DNA of 64,000 bases from Palsa-872 sp036495195 (GTDB taxonomy: Bacteria > Chloroflexota > Dormibacteria > Dormibacterales > Dormibacteraceae). The first letter of the stretch is position 1, and each line of letters begins with the position of its first letter. The notes under the pieces were generated by a model that ran no database searches, had not been told where the DNA came from, and was given only the letters and a program-made list of their open reading frames with translations. Positions 1 through 8,233 of the stretch are shown here, one piece after another. The DNA is taken from positions 1 through 64,000 of the forward strand of contig DASXNH010000201.1 in assembly GCA_036495195.1 (NCBI GenBank), read 5' to 3'. The position numbers and the translations under genes were made by a program.

Positions 1-7
1 CTCCCGG

Positions 8-33
8 CTAAGCTGTCAACGAAGCTGTCAGAC
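8..33 (-). repeat. Twin-unit repeat element, copy 1
   Basis: On the minus strand two near-identical 12-base units follow each other: TCTGACAGCTTC then GTTGACAGCTTA. The same element occurs at 798-824 and 4573-4596 in the same orientation. It lies just past the stop of a beta-propeller-like ORF. Twin direct units of this kind resemble the repeated transposase-binding sites at the ends of IS21-like elements, but no transposase is visible, so that origin is an inference. Confidence 0.6.
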
Positions 34-87
34 GGTTCATGAGTCCGGTCAGCGCAGCTGAGGCCGGGGCCGTTGGTGCCGACGCAA

Positions 88-921
88 TCACCGGAAGCAC
101 GCCCCGGCCTGCGCCGGGATGCATCCGAGCAGGCCAGGCACGTCGCGCTGCGCGATTACGCGTCCGGCAGCCGATACGACGTAGAGCGCGCCGTTCACCG
201 TCCTGATCGCGAAGTTGGTACCCCCGGGCTCGGGCTGGAAACCGGACAGGCCCTCCCCGGTCGGAACCGTCCAAACGACTGTCCCGTCGTTCCACCTGAC
301 AACACTCGCGCCTCCGCTGCTGACGACCACGGCCAGCGAGCCGTCCCACGAAAAAGCCTCCACCAGGCCGCTGACGCGACCGACCACCGAGCCGCTCGGA
401 CCGAAGATGGTGGTTGCGCCGCTTGTCGGGACCTCAGCCACATAGCGGCCGTCTCGCGACGCGATCACCCTTGCGACGCTGGCGCCCCTCAGGTCACGCG
501 TCCAGAGAACGTGACCGCTGGACAGTTGGACCACCCAGTACTGGTGGATGGTATTTCCGCCGGGACCTGAAGTCGCGGCCTGGACCAAGACCGCCCGGTC
601 CGCCAGCACGCTGCATGCTCCGACCGTGAGCGTGTACTCAGAGGCGGCCTGGGAGCCGATGTGAACCACATCGCGGGGCGCCCCGCCCGGGGTTGTCAGC
701 TGCAGCGTTCCGGTCACCGCGGCGGCACCGCCGAACCGTGGTTGAACCTGGCAATAGTGATAGTCATCGTCCGCCCAGGTGTCACAGACTGCCCCGCCTA
801 AGCTGTCAAATAAACTGTCAACGGACGGGCTCCCCCCAACCAAGGCGAGATCGTGGCGTCCCCAGTTGTGGCTACTCTTGCGCGCCGGGAGTGACCAGGC
901 CCGACTCGTAGGCGACAACAA
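88..921 (-). CDS. Beta-propeller-like protein, probably a 3' gene fragment
   Basis: The translated product has repeating blade-like patterns (YWVVQLSSGHVLWTRDL, RWNDGTVVWTVPTGEG, NGALYVVSAAGRVI) typical of WD40/PQQ-type propellers, over about 210 residues. No signal peptide or membrane anchor is seen. The longest reading starts inside the 3' end of the response-regulator gene and crosses repeat copy 2 (798-824), which would encode VDSLFDSLGG. That makes the N-terminus unlikely to be original. Full propellers need six to eight blades and this holds about four or five. I read it as the 3' part of a larger gene cut off near 800, flanked by copies 1 and 2 of the repeat. Function unknown. Confidence 0.45.
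   Translation of the reverse strand: MLSPTSRAWSLPARKSSHNWGRHDLALVGGSPSVDSLFDSLGGAVCDTWADDDYHYCQVQPRFGGAAAVTGTLQLTTPGGAPRDVVHIGSQAASEYTLTVGACSVLADRAVLVQAATSGPGGNTIHQYWVVQLSSGHVLWTRDLRGASVARVIASRDGRYVAEVPTSGATTIFGPSGSVVGRVSGLVEAFSWDGSLAVVVSSGGASVVRWNDGTVVWTVPTGEGLSGFQPEPGGTNFAIRTVNGALYVVSAAGRVIAQRDVPGLLGCIPAQAGACFR
798..824 (-). repeat. Twin-unit repeat element, copy 2
   Basis: Minus-strand units GTTGACAGTTTA and TTTGACAGCTTA are followed by G, matching copies 1 and 3. It lies inside the 5' part of the beta-propeller-like ORF, about 50 bases beyond the stop of the response-regulator gene. It marks a plausible junction where foreign or rearranged DNA joins the two-component operon. Confidence 0.6.
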
Positions 922-1540
922 CCGCCTGGACGCGGTCTCTGAGTCCGAGCTTCATTAGAACCCGAGCGACATGCGTCTTGACGGTCGTCCCACTCACGTG
1001 CAACTCGTGAGCAATCTCCGAATTGGACAGTCCGCTGGCCACCAGCTTCAGCACCTCCAGCTCGCGAGCGGTCAACTCAGCGGCGACCCGGACCGATGCC
1101 TTGGTGGGGGGTCGCCGCTGCGCAAAGCGTTCCACCAGGCGCCGCGTGACCGCTGGTGCCAGCAGCGCGTCCGAACCCCTTGCGGCATGCCTTATCGCGG
1201 CCACCAGGTCCTCGGCCGGGAGGTCTTTGAGCAGAAAACCGGCGGCGCCCGCTTTGACCGCGCGATACACGTTTTCGTCGAGGTCGAACGTGGTCAGGAC
1301 CAGGACCCGAGTTGCCCCATGCGCGGCAGCGATCTGTTCGGTAGCCTGAATACCGTCGACGCCCGGCATCCGAACGTCCATTAGGAAAACGTCAGGCTGC
1401 TCGCGAAGCGCAAGCTCGACGGCGCTTTCGCCATCCGAGGCTTCGCCGATCACCTCCAGGTCGGGTTCGGCTTCAATAATTCCTCGCAAGCCTGCGCGGA
1501 CCAGCTCCTGGTCGTCAGCGATCGCCACGCGGAGGAGCAC
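872..1540 (-). CDS. NarL/LuxR-family response regulator
   Basis: Two-component DNA-binding regulator of 222 residues. The N-terminal receiver domain carries the acidic pocket IADDQ near residues 7-11, the phosphoacceptor Asp55 in LMDVRMPG, a Thr-containing VLTTFD strand and the conserved Lys in FLLKDL. The C-terminal LuxR helix-turn-helix runs from LTARELEVLKLVASGLSN to TVKTHVARVLMKL. I chose the GTG at 1540 because it gives a proper receiver start (VLLRVAIADD) and lies 5 bases after the sensor-kinase stop. Longer readings would run into the kinase gene. The kinase upstream is its cognate partner; targets are unknown. Confidence 0.9.
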   Translation of the reverse strand: MLLRVAIADDQELVRAGLRGIIEAEPDLEVIGEASDGESAVELALREQPDVFLMDVRMPGVDGIQATEQIAAAHGATRVLVLTTFDLDENVYRAVKAGAAGFLLKDLPAEDLVAAIRHAARGSDALLAPAVTRRLVERFAQRRPPTKASVRVAAELTARELEVLKLVASGLSNSEIAHELHVSGTTVKTHVARVLMKLGLRDRVQAVVVAYESGLVTPGAQE

Positions 1541-1545
1541 TAGGC

Positions 1546-3489
1546 CTACTCTTCGATCGGCAGCCGCGCCCGGACGGCGAATCCACCGCTTGTGTCCCGA
1601 CCCCACCTGAGCTCGCCCCCATTGGCTTCGACTCTCTGTGCCATTCCCGACAGGCCATGACCGACTCGCGTCGCATTTCCTGGCCGATTTCGCAAAGGAC
1701 CGCTGTTGATGACCTCCACATGGAGGCTTCCGGTCGTAGACCGGATGCGCACCTGGGCCTGAGATCTTGGCGCGTGCCTCATCACATTCGTGAGCGCTTC
1801 CTGGACGACCCGGTATGTGGTGAGCTCCAATCGCGGATTGGCGTATGGAGGGCTGCCGCCCTCGGGAACAAATGCGACGCGCACGCCAGCCGATCGCGCT
1901 TGCTCGATCAGAGCCTCGACATCTTGGAACATCAGTCCGGCCGGCGCTGCAGCTGCTGAGCTGTCTACTGTGTCCAGACTGGCCAGAAGCTCGGTCAAAC
2001 CCTCACGCGCAACTGTGCCCAGGCTCGCTAGCGCCCGCTTTGCTCGCGCCCGGTTAGCGTCCCAGTTCCGTCGGGCAGCGCCGGCCTGGAGGACGACCAC
2101 AGTGAGTGTGTGGCCGATGACATCGTGTAGCTCGCGGGCGACTCGCAAGCGCTCCTCGAGGACTACCTCGTACGTTCGCAAGTCGCGCTCTTCCATGAGG
2201 CTGCGGTTCATCGCTTCTAATTCGAGAGCCAGTCGCGTCCGGTCCGCAAGCAATCTACCCGCCACCCAGGCGCCGGTCCCAAAGACAAGCGCCGGCGCAG
2301 CCTGGAAACAGTACGCAGCACTGAAGCCCGCGGCGCACACGACGAGCCCAGCCAGTGCCTTTCGGCTGCTGCCGAACGCGGCTACGGAGAAGGGCAGATA
2401 TAAGCTCAAGATTGCGGACGGCAGCCCGTCGATCGGTATCGGAACGGCGAATCGCGAGATCGCGACCAAGGCCAGGCAAGAAATCGTGGCGGCAGCCAGA
2501 GGGCGCGACCGGGACCAGACGATTGGCGCTGCGATGCTAATCAGGCCGGCATCGACCAGCAGGCTCGAATTCTGGATCCTCTGCTCGAGCGCCACCAGCA
2601 CCAGCGCGGCGATGATGACCGGCCAAGGCGCCATTTGAACCACACCGAGCAGCCTCCGCGCCCGGACGGGTACTGGCCTCTGCTCCGCATTGAATCCAGA
2701 TGGCTCTGGCGCCGGCGACTCTTCCGCATCATTCCGGCGGACTGCCCCCAGGAGAGGACGCATGTCGCCGAGTGCTTTTCGAGCGACCAATTCGATGCGT
2801 ATGACCGCGGCAAGCCCTTCCTCGCCTGAGTCAGCTTCCGCCACTGCCACATCCCCGATCAGCGAATCAACGCTGTGGATGACAACGTCGCGCAGCTGCC
2901 GCGATATTCGCTGGCGCTCGGCGATGACTGCCTGACTTGCTCCTGCGTCACGCTCTGCTTCAAGCGCGGCTCGCTGCTGTTCGAGCCGCTGGACCAACAG
3001 TGAGCGGCTCCGCACCAGGCGGCCGATAAACACCGGGGCACCAGTCACGAAAATCGCATACCAGGCGATTCCGCTCAGTATCGGAACAGGAGGCTTGGGC
3101 AGGAGAAGGTCGATTGCTATGGCCATCGCGGTGGGCAAAACAAGGCCTACTCCCAGCTCAATGTCCCCCGCGTAAGCACCGAGTGAATACGTGGCCAGAA
3201 TGAGCGCGATCTGCGGTACGGCCATCGGGATAGTTGCTCCGGCGATGACCGACGCAATCCCCGAGCCAGTGATCAAAGCAACAGCAACGACGGGCTGCCG
3301 CCGCCACCACGCGATTCCCAGCAGTGCAAGCCCCAAAAATAGATTCAGGTCCCAGTCCAGAGACAATCGAGACAGGCGGTTCAGGACCTCGAGTTCCGCG
3401 GCGACGGTGAATGCGCCTGCAAGCAGCCAGTCAGCGCGAGACGGTAGGGCGGGCAGGTGGCGGGCGACGGAGCGCCCGACGCCGATCAT
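1546..3489 (-). CDS. NarL-type sensor histidine kinase with a duplicated sensor/DHp module
   Basis: Membrane histidine kinase of 647 residues in two similar halves. Half one has membrane segments (about 20-165) and a HisKA_3-like helix in which the motif reads SRQLRDVV, with Arg200 where the phosphoacceptor His should be. Half two repeats membrane segments (about 285-415) and a canonical HisKA_3 motif ARELHDVIGH with His455. It ends in an HATPase domain (QEALTNVMRHA N-box, GHGLSGM G-box). So only the second DHp can be phosphorylated. I start at ATG 3489 because TAACCT (-10) ends 6 bases upstream; the in-frame TTG at 3495 is the alternative. Operon with the regulator downstream. Confidence 0.88.
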   Translation of the reverse strand: MIGVGRSVARHLPALPSRADWLLAGAFTVAAELEVLNRLSRLSLDWDLNLFLGLALLGIAWWRRQPVVAVALITGSGIASVIAGATIPMAVPQIALILATYSLGAYAGDIELGVGLVLPTAMAIAIDLLLPKPPVPILSGIAWYAIFVTGAPVFIGRLVRSRSLLVQRLEQQRAALEAERDAGASQAVIAERQRISRQLRDVVIHSVDSLIGDVAVAEADSGEEGLAAVIRIELVARKALGDMRPLLGAVRRNDAEESPAPEPSGFNAEQRPVPVRARRLLGVVQMAPWPVIIAALVLVALEQRIQNSSLLVDAGLISIAAPIVWSRSRPLAAATISCLALVAISRFAVPIPIDGLPSAILSLYLPFSVAAFGSSRKALAGLVVCAAGFSAAYCFQAAPALVFGTGAWVAGRLLADRTRLALELEAMNRSLMEERDLRTYEVVLEERLRVARELHDVIGHTLTVVVLQAGAARRNWDANRARAKRALASLGTVAREGLTELLASLDTVDSSAAAAPAGLMFQDVEALIEQARSAGVRVAFVPEGGSPPYANPRLELTTYRVVQEALTNVMRHAPRSQAQVRIRSTTGSLHVEVINSGPLRNRPGNATRVGHGLSGMAQRVEANGGELRWGRDTSGGFAVRARLPIEE

Positions 3490-3495
3490 CGCCAA

Positions 3496-3501
3496 AGGTT
3501 A
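3496..3501 (-). promoter_or_regulatory. -10 box of the two-component operon
   Basis: TAACCT on the minus strand lies 6 bases before ATG 3489, with no Shine-Dalgarno between. This spacing places the transcription start at or next to the start codon, so the mRNA is probably leaderless. Confidence 0.45.
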
Positions 3502-3654
3502 GTCGCCTCGGTTGCGTTTGCCGTCCTCCCTGAGGATGACGCCGGAAGGACGAGTAAAGATCATCAGCCGGTCGGACGACGGCGGGGCCTTCGCTGGATA
3601 CGGTGCTGCCATGTCGTTTCCAAACAGCAAAACATTTGGAGGTTGTGACGGCTC

Positions 3655-4299
3655 ATGAATGCTTCTTTGTCTCGGCTTGGCGGAGGCGCACTTGTTGTCG
3701 GTGCCGGGGCGGGCATCGTCGTGCAGCTCGTTCTCGCGGTCAACCCCTCAAACCGGCCGACTCTCAATCCGACCGTGATCGCCATGGGTTGGTCGGACAT
3801 GGTGGTTGGACTGCTGCTGATCCTTTCCCTGCCGGCGCTGTTGAGCCGCGTGGCGCAAGGCTCTCGCGCGCTGAGCGTTATCGGCTTCGCGTGCCTGGCC
3901 ATCGCATTCGTCGCCTACAGCGAGGTTCTCGGTTTCGAACGCGCGGTGGATAGCCCGTACCTCGTGGCGCACCACGTAGACCTGACCCAGGGACCTCCGC
4001 TCGGCATGTTCGTCATCTTGCTCGTAGGCGGATTTGCCAAGATCATCGGGGGCGTCGTATTCGGAATCGCCGCGTGGCGGTCCCGCGCCGTCTCCCGAAT
4101 CGCCGCGGGGCTGATCATCGCCTCGTCGATCATCTTCGCCAGCGGGCTCATTCCGTTCTTGGGCGAAGTCGTCGATCTTATCGGCGGAGTCATGCTGCTG
4201 GTCGGCCTGGGCATGTGCGGCCTCCAGTTGGTCGGAGTCTTGGCCCCAGTCTCCACGAGCGAGCCTCATTCCGAAACAAGGCTGGGCGCGGCCGTCTAA
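3655..4299 (+). CDS. Six-pass hypothetical membrane protein
   Basis: 214-residue protein with about six hydrophobic segments: GGALVVGAGAGIVVQLVLA, MVVGLLLILSLPALL, VIGFACLAIAFVAY, MFVILLVGGFAKIIGGVVFG, IAAGLIIASSIIFASG and LIGGVMLLVGLGMCGL. The layout resembles small DUF4386-like membrane proteins, but I cannot place it with certainty. A purine-rich GGAGG at about 3640 precedes ATG 3655, so translation is Shine-Dalgarno-led. It is divergent from the sensor kinase with about 165 bases between, and could be a target of that system. Function unknown. Confidence 0.75.
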   Translation: MNASLSRLGGGALVVGAGAGIVVQLVLAVNPSNRPTLNPTVIAMGWSDMVVGLLLILSLPALLSRVAQGSRALSVIGFACLAIAFVAYSEVLGFERAVDSPYLVAHHVDLTQGPPLGMFVILLVGGFAKIIGGVVFGIAAWRSRAVSRIAAGLIIASSIIFASGLIPFLGEVVDLIGGVMLLVGLGMCGLQLVGVLAPVSTSEPHSETRLGAAV

Positions 4300-4328
4300 C
4301 AAGGGGGGCTCTACCTAGATCGTCCGTC

Positions 4329-4572
4329 ATGCCAAGCCCATACGCGTGGATTGTTTACGTGCACACAGCTAGCGTCTTTGCTTTTCTTCTCCTGCATGGC
4401 CCATCTGCTGCGGTTGGTTTCGCGCTGCGCGGGAAGGTGATCCCGCGCAGCTTGGGCTCCATGGCAGGGGATTATTGGTCTCTTGTGATGCGGTTCGCGG
4501 CGGCGAACAACACCGCAGCTGAACTCAAAGCTGGCCTTCGTAGGCCGTCATTCTCGGCCTTGCCCGTCATCT
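4329..4572 (+). pseudogene. 5' fragment of a membrane-protein gene ending at repeat copy 3
   Basis: From ATG 4329 the reading gives a start typical of a small membrane protein: IVYVHTASVFAFLLLHGPSA followed by AVGFALR, one clear transmembrane helix with a His. After about residue 37 the composition loses membrane character, and the frame runs straight into repeat copy 3 (4573-4596). I infer that the original 3' part was lost in a rearrangement and the sequence up to the repeat is scar. The frame stays open to 4742 only by chance, overlapping the antisense of the tRNA. Confidence 0.4.
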
Positions 4573-4596
4573 CTAAGCTGTCAAATAGCTGTCAAC
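4573..4596 (-). repeat. Twin-unit repeat element, copy 3
   Basis: Minus-strand units GTTGACAGCTA (one base shorter) and TTTGACAGCTTA followed by G match copies 1 and 2. The element sits between the truncated membrane-protein gene and the tRNA-Lys locus, again at a boundary of broken sequence. Confidence 0.6.
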
Positions 4597-4680
4597 TGCC
4601 GTGTCGCCGCATAGGACCGACGACTCGCTGTCATGTCAGGTCCCACAGAGACACCTCGTGGCATGCTGAGACACCACATC

Positions 4681-4700
4681 TTGGTGCTCGTGCAGGTGAT

Positions 4701-4715
<15 letters not shown>
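4681..4715. repeat. Duplicated 3' end of tRNA-Lys
   Basis: The 16 bases at 4681-4696 (TTGGTGCTCGTGCAGG) repeat those at 4700-4715 (TTGGTGCTCGCGCAGG) with one mismatch. The second copy is the real CCA end, acceptor strand and start of the T-arm of the tRNA. A second tRNA 3' end just downstream of a tRNA gene is what an integrated or excised element using the tRNA as attachment site leaves. No integrase gene is present here. Confidence 0.5.
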
Positions 4716-4776
<61 letters not shown>

Positions 4777-4851
4777 GCGTGACGGCCGACTGTCGATTCT
4801 AAGGTCCTTCGGCGGTTAACAGCCAAGGTTCCCCTCGGCGGCCGGTCACTC

Positions 4852-4857
4852 TAGGGT
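4852..4857 (+). promoter_or_regulatory. -10 box of the PrgI/VirB4 operon
   Basis: TAGGGT lies 6 bases before ATG 4864 with no ribosome-binding site between, a spacing that suits a leaderless mRNA. Confidence 0.45.
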
Positions 4858-4863
4858 GCAGGC

Positions 4864-5571
4864 ATGCGCGCTAAAGCTCCGCTGGACGTCGACCTCGAAG
4901 ACAAGCTTCTGTACGGGCTGACCCCGATGCGCCTTGCCTATCTGGTCGTCGGCCTGGTGGGTGGGTTCGCCTTGTGGTCATCGCCATGGGCACCATCATT
5001 CCTGCGCGCGTTCGCGTGCGCGGCGGTTATAGCCTTCGGAGCGATCGCGGCTTGGGGTCGATGGCATGGCCGCGCGGTCGACAGTTGGGTCGCTGATCTC
5101 GCGCTGTTCGTCATCAGCACACATCGCTTTGTTGTGGATCAGCAATGGCAGGAACGTGTCAGACATCGAAGGCCTCGGTCGGCACCGATTCCCCCACCAG
5201 CCCGTCCCGTCGTGATTGTCGTGACGGGTCGCGGCCCCAAGGCCGGGGCGACGACAGTTGCCACCGAGCTGGCCGCCTGCCTCGCCGTCAAGGGGTACTC
5301 ACGCGAGCTCTGGTCGGTGCGAGATGCGTTCATGGGTCATCCGTTCGCTCCAACCGCTTCGGAGCCAATCGTGTCAGTGACGGCAGTCGAGGCCGGCCGA
5401 GTGTGCTATCTGGATCGTGGAGCCGGACCATCGGTGGCGGCCGTGATTCCGGAAGACGAGCTGGTTCGGCGAGCGGCAGGTCTGAACCAGGCAACCGTCG
5501 TCGCCTTTCCGGAGGCGCCGGCGAGTAAAGCCATCGGCGCGCTGGTCGAGGTCATCGCCGCCCCAGGTTGA
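4864..5571 (+). CDS. PrgI-family membrane protein fused to a ParA/CpaE-like P-loop domain
   Basis: 235 residues in two parts. Residues 1-90 match the PrgI/VirB3-like pattern (DVDLEDKLLYGLTPMRLAYL and two transmembrane helices), an inner-membrane partner of VirB4 in type IV secretion-like systems. A proline-rich linker (about 104-114) leads to a second domain starting VVIVVTGRGPKAGATTVATE. That resembles the deviant Walker A of CpaE/ParA-type ATPases, with Ala where the P-loop Lys is usual. The rest (ELAACLAVKG, VCYLDRGAG) fits a shrunken, perhaps inactive, ATPase fold. The VirB4 gene starts inside its stop codon (TTGA overlap). The fusion is unusual; its role is unknown. Confidence 0.7.
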   Translation: MRAKAPLDVDLEDKLLYGLTPMRLAYLVVGLVGGFALWSSPWAPSFLRAFACAAVIAFGAIAAWGRWHGRAVDSWVADLALFVISTHRFVVDQQWQERVRHRRPRSAPIPPPARPVVIVVTGRGPKAGATTVATELAACLAVKGYSRELWSVRDAFMGHPFAPTASEPIVSVTAVEAGRVCYLDRGAGPSVAAVIPEDELVRRAAGLNQATVVAFPEAPASKAIGALVEVIAAPG

Positions 5572-7622
5572 AACGGGAACTTCAAGTTGGCCCCGTTCGA
5601 TTGACGGCTCGAGGTCCCTCCGTCCTGTGGAACGGAGTCGCCGATGTGGTCGCGATCAGAACCAACCCCATCGGCTTCGCAGGCGCCACGGACGCCGACC
5701 GCCTCCGCTGGATCCACGGGTTCAGGCGCCTGCTCGATGGAGCCGACTTGCCGATCCAGTGTGTCGTCCAGACGGCATCGGGCCTCGACGCATCTCAATT
5801 CGCGCCATCCGTTGTTGATCTGAATGACACGCGCAGCGCTGACGTCGCTTTCGTCGAGGAGGTCGCTCGCGCGCCATCCGCGCAGCGCACCCGCGTCGCC
5901 TTGGTCACGGCGCGTCCACAAGCAGTACGACTTGAGGCGGCACTCCTCGAGATGGGGATGACGTTTACCAAGTTGGATGCTGCCGGCCAGTCGATCTTCG
6001 GCACCGAGCAGACGAACCACTTTCTACACGCCGAGGGTTGGAGCCGCACCTGGCATATCGATCGCCTTCCCGGCGGCGAGATCGAGGCGGGTTGGCTGCA
6101 TCGGCTGATTCCGCGCGGCTTGAACGTGAGCCTCTCCTGGCATGCGACTCCACTGCCTGTCGCCTGGATCGTCGAGTACCTCCAGCGGCAGCTGGTCGGC
6201 ATGAAGGCGTCGCGAATCCAGGAACAGAGTGGTGGCAACACGGACCCCGCGCTCGCGGGAGCGCTGCCCGCAGCCGAAGACCTCCAGCGCCGTCTTGCGG
6301 CGAGCCAGGAGAAGGCGTTTCACGTCTCGACCTACCTGACGTTGACCTCCCCGACTCTCGAAGCACTCGAGGCGGGCGCCCAAACGATCGAGGCGGCCGC
6401 TCGGGCAGTCCTCTGCCGGCTGCAGCCGTGCAAGTTCCGGATGTTCGACGGATATCTGGCCACACGGCCGGTTGCGGTTGACCGGCTCCAACGTAAGCGT
6501 GTCCTCGACACCAGCACACTGGTGACCTTCTTTCCCTGGTTGGATTCGGATCTCGCTCAGGCAGGTGGGCTGATGATCGGCCGCAGTCGTGCCACGGGCT
6601 CCCCAGTGATCGTCGACCCATTTGCGCAGACGACCTACGCGAACGCCAACATGGGGGTTTTCGGCCACTCCGGCGCCGGCAAAACCTATCTGCTTTCGAC
6701 GCTCGCGATGGGAGCCTTCGGATTGGGCGTCCAGGTCTTCGTCATCGACCCTGAGCACGAATACGGCGAGCTTGCCAAACACCTCGGCGGCGTCGATGTG
6801 CCACTGGCCCTCGGCTCAGGCCACGCCATCAACGTCCTCGAGCTGCGTCCAGCCGACAAGCTCGACGAATCCTGGATGGGCCCAGCCACCGCCGACGCGC
6901 TGGATCTTTGCGAAACAATTTGCGGCGGGCTGGACGAGCGCGAACGCGCGGTCATCGAGTCGGCGGTTCGACGCGCGTATCGAGACGCAGACCCGCCGCT
7001 GCTGCGCGATGTTGCGGCCGCTCTTCCGCCGGATTCACGTGTCGCCACCATCCTGATGCGCTGGGTGCATGGCAGCCTCGGTCAGATGTTCAGCGCCCCG
7101 ACCAACATCGACCTTGACGCGCCAATCGTCGTGTTCGGGATGCGTGAGCTCCGCGACGAGTTGGTGGCGCCGGTCCACTTTCTGCTCGCCGAAGCCCTGT
7201 GGGCGCGCATCAAGCGAAAGGACCGCCGCCGAATGCTCATCGTCGACGAGCTCGGCCTCCTCTTCGAGGACCCAACGATCCGAAGGTTCGTGGTCGGCCT
7301 GGCGCGCAGGATTCGCAAGTACGACGGCTCCTTGGTCTTCGCCACGCAGAACCCCGGCGACCTCCTCAGCTCGGAGCAGGGCGCCGTGGTGGCCACGAAC
7401 CCTTCGGTCCTCTTCTTCGGCGTCCAGCGACCGGGCGAGGCCGCCAAGCTGCAGCGCACGTTCCACCTGAGCCGGCATCAGCGTGCCTACCTCGAAACCG
7501 CTCGAAGAGGAGAGTTCCTCCTGGCCGCCGGTGCCGAGCGCCTGGCGGTGGAGGTGAAGGCACCGCCCTGGCAGGAAGACCTGATGCGGCGGGCTCGCGA
7601 GGTGGCCCGGCCCCGGTCATGA
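5568..7622 (+). CDS. VirB4/TraC-like conjugation ATPase
   Basis: 684-residue P-loop ATPase. The C-terminal half has the Walker A motif FGHSGAGKTYLLSTLA near 365-380, then FVIDPEHEYGELA, a Walker B LIVDELGLLFED and a sensor-like FATQNPGDLLSS, as in VirB4/TraG-type ATPases that energise type IV secretion or DNA translocation. The N-terminal half is the VirB4-typical accessory region and is divergent. The TTG start at 5568 overlaps the previous stop by four bases. No relaxase, coupling protein or other VirB genes are in the window. It could be a remnant of an integrated element beside the tRNA or a minimal export system. Confidence 0.82.
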   Translation: MKRELQVGPVRLTARGPSVLWNGVADVVAIRTNPIGFAGATDADRLRWIHGFRRLLDGADLPIQCVVQTASGLDASQFAPSVVDLNDTRSADVAFVEEVARAPSAQRTRVALVTARPQAVRLEAALLEMGMTFTKLDAAGQSIFGTEQTNHFLHAEGWSRTWHIDRLPGGEIEAGWLHRLIPRGLNVSLSWHATPLPVAWIVEYLQRQLVGMKASRIQEQSGGNTDPALAGALPAAEDLQRRLAASQEKAFHVSTYLTLTSPTLEALEAGAQTIEAAARAVLCRLQPCKFRMFDGYLATRPVAVDRLQRKRVLDTSTLVTFFPWLDSDLAQAGGLMIGRSRATGSPVIVDPFAQTTYANANMGVFGHSGAGKTYLLSTLAMGAFGLGVQVFVIDPEHEYGELAKHLGGVDVPLALGSGHAINVLELRPADKLDESWMGPATADALDLCETICGGLDERERAVIESAVRRAYRDADPPLLRDVAAALPPDSRVATILMRWVHGSLGQMFSAPTNIDLDAPIVVFGMRELRDELVAPVHFLLAEALWARIKRKDRRRMLIVDELGLLFEDPTIRRFVVGLARRIRKYDGSLVFATQNPGDLLSSEQGAVVATNPSVLFFGVQRPGEAAKLQRTFHLSRHQRAYLETARRGEFLLAAGAERLAVEVKAPPWQEDLMRRAREVARPRS

Positions 7623-7642
7623 ACCGGTAGGCTAGAAACGCA

Positions 7643-8233
7643 ATGCCACGAGTCCTTCACTACCGGTTACACGGCCTGCCGGAGGAGCGTCTGGAGCGCG
7701 TTCACGAGCAGTTCGAGTCGCTCGCTGCAGCACGGACCTGGCGCCGTGATTCGCCGTGGGTCGCGAGCCCTCGCTCAACGGGGCTCTTCGAGATGGAGTA
7801 CTTCCGCCATCTCCGGTTGGAGGAGAAGGGGGATCTCAGCGCTGCCGGATTTGTGAAGATGGCCGGCGACGAGACGGACGCCCTCATCATCACGATCTTC
7901 ATGCGCGACCTGAGCGCGGAATATGGGACCAAGGTTGCAATGAGGGATGAAGACCATCCGCTCTTGAAGCTGCGCCGCCTCGAATTCCGGAACGGACGCC
8001 TGCCAAGTGGCCTGGCGCTCGAGGAAGTGCTGGCGAAACGGCCAGTGATCAAGAAAGTGCAGGGCGAAAGGATATTTTTCTATCCGCCGACGTTCCGGCT
8101 GCACTCGCAGGGCCCTGAGAGTCCGGAGTGGGCCTACGCTCTGTGCGGCATACGCGCCTACGCCCCCACGTTGCTGGAGGCGGAGCAGGAAGCGCTCAAA
8201 ATCCTTCGCGGGTTCGGGCATCTTGGCGGCTGA
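7643..8233 (+). CDS. Hypothetical protein downstream of virB4-like gene
   Basis: 196 residues, soluble, with mixed charged and hydrophobic sequence and no signal or membrane segment. I recognise no family. Its middle has a beta-rich stretch (ALIITIFMRDLSAEYGTKVA) and a Pro/Phe-rich region (RIFFYPPTFRLHSQG). TAGGCT (7628-7633) precedes ATG 7643 by 9 bases, so it may have its own leaderless promoter even though it follows virB4 by 20 bases. The position suggests a function linked to the PrgI/VirB4 pair, by context only. Confidence 0.65.
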   Translation: MPRVLHYRLHGLPEERLERVHEQFESLAAARTWRRDSPWVASPRSTGLFEMEYFRHLRLEEKGDLSAAGFVKMAGDETDALIITIFMRDLSAEYGTKVAMRDEDHPLLKLRRLEFRNGRLPSGLALEEVLAKRPVIKKVQGERIFFYPPTFRLHSQGPESPEWAYALCGIRAYAPTLLEAEQEALKILRGFGHLGG

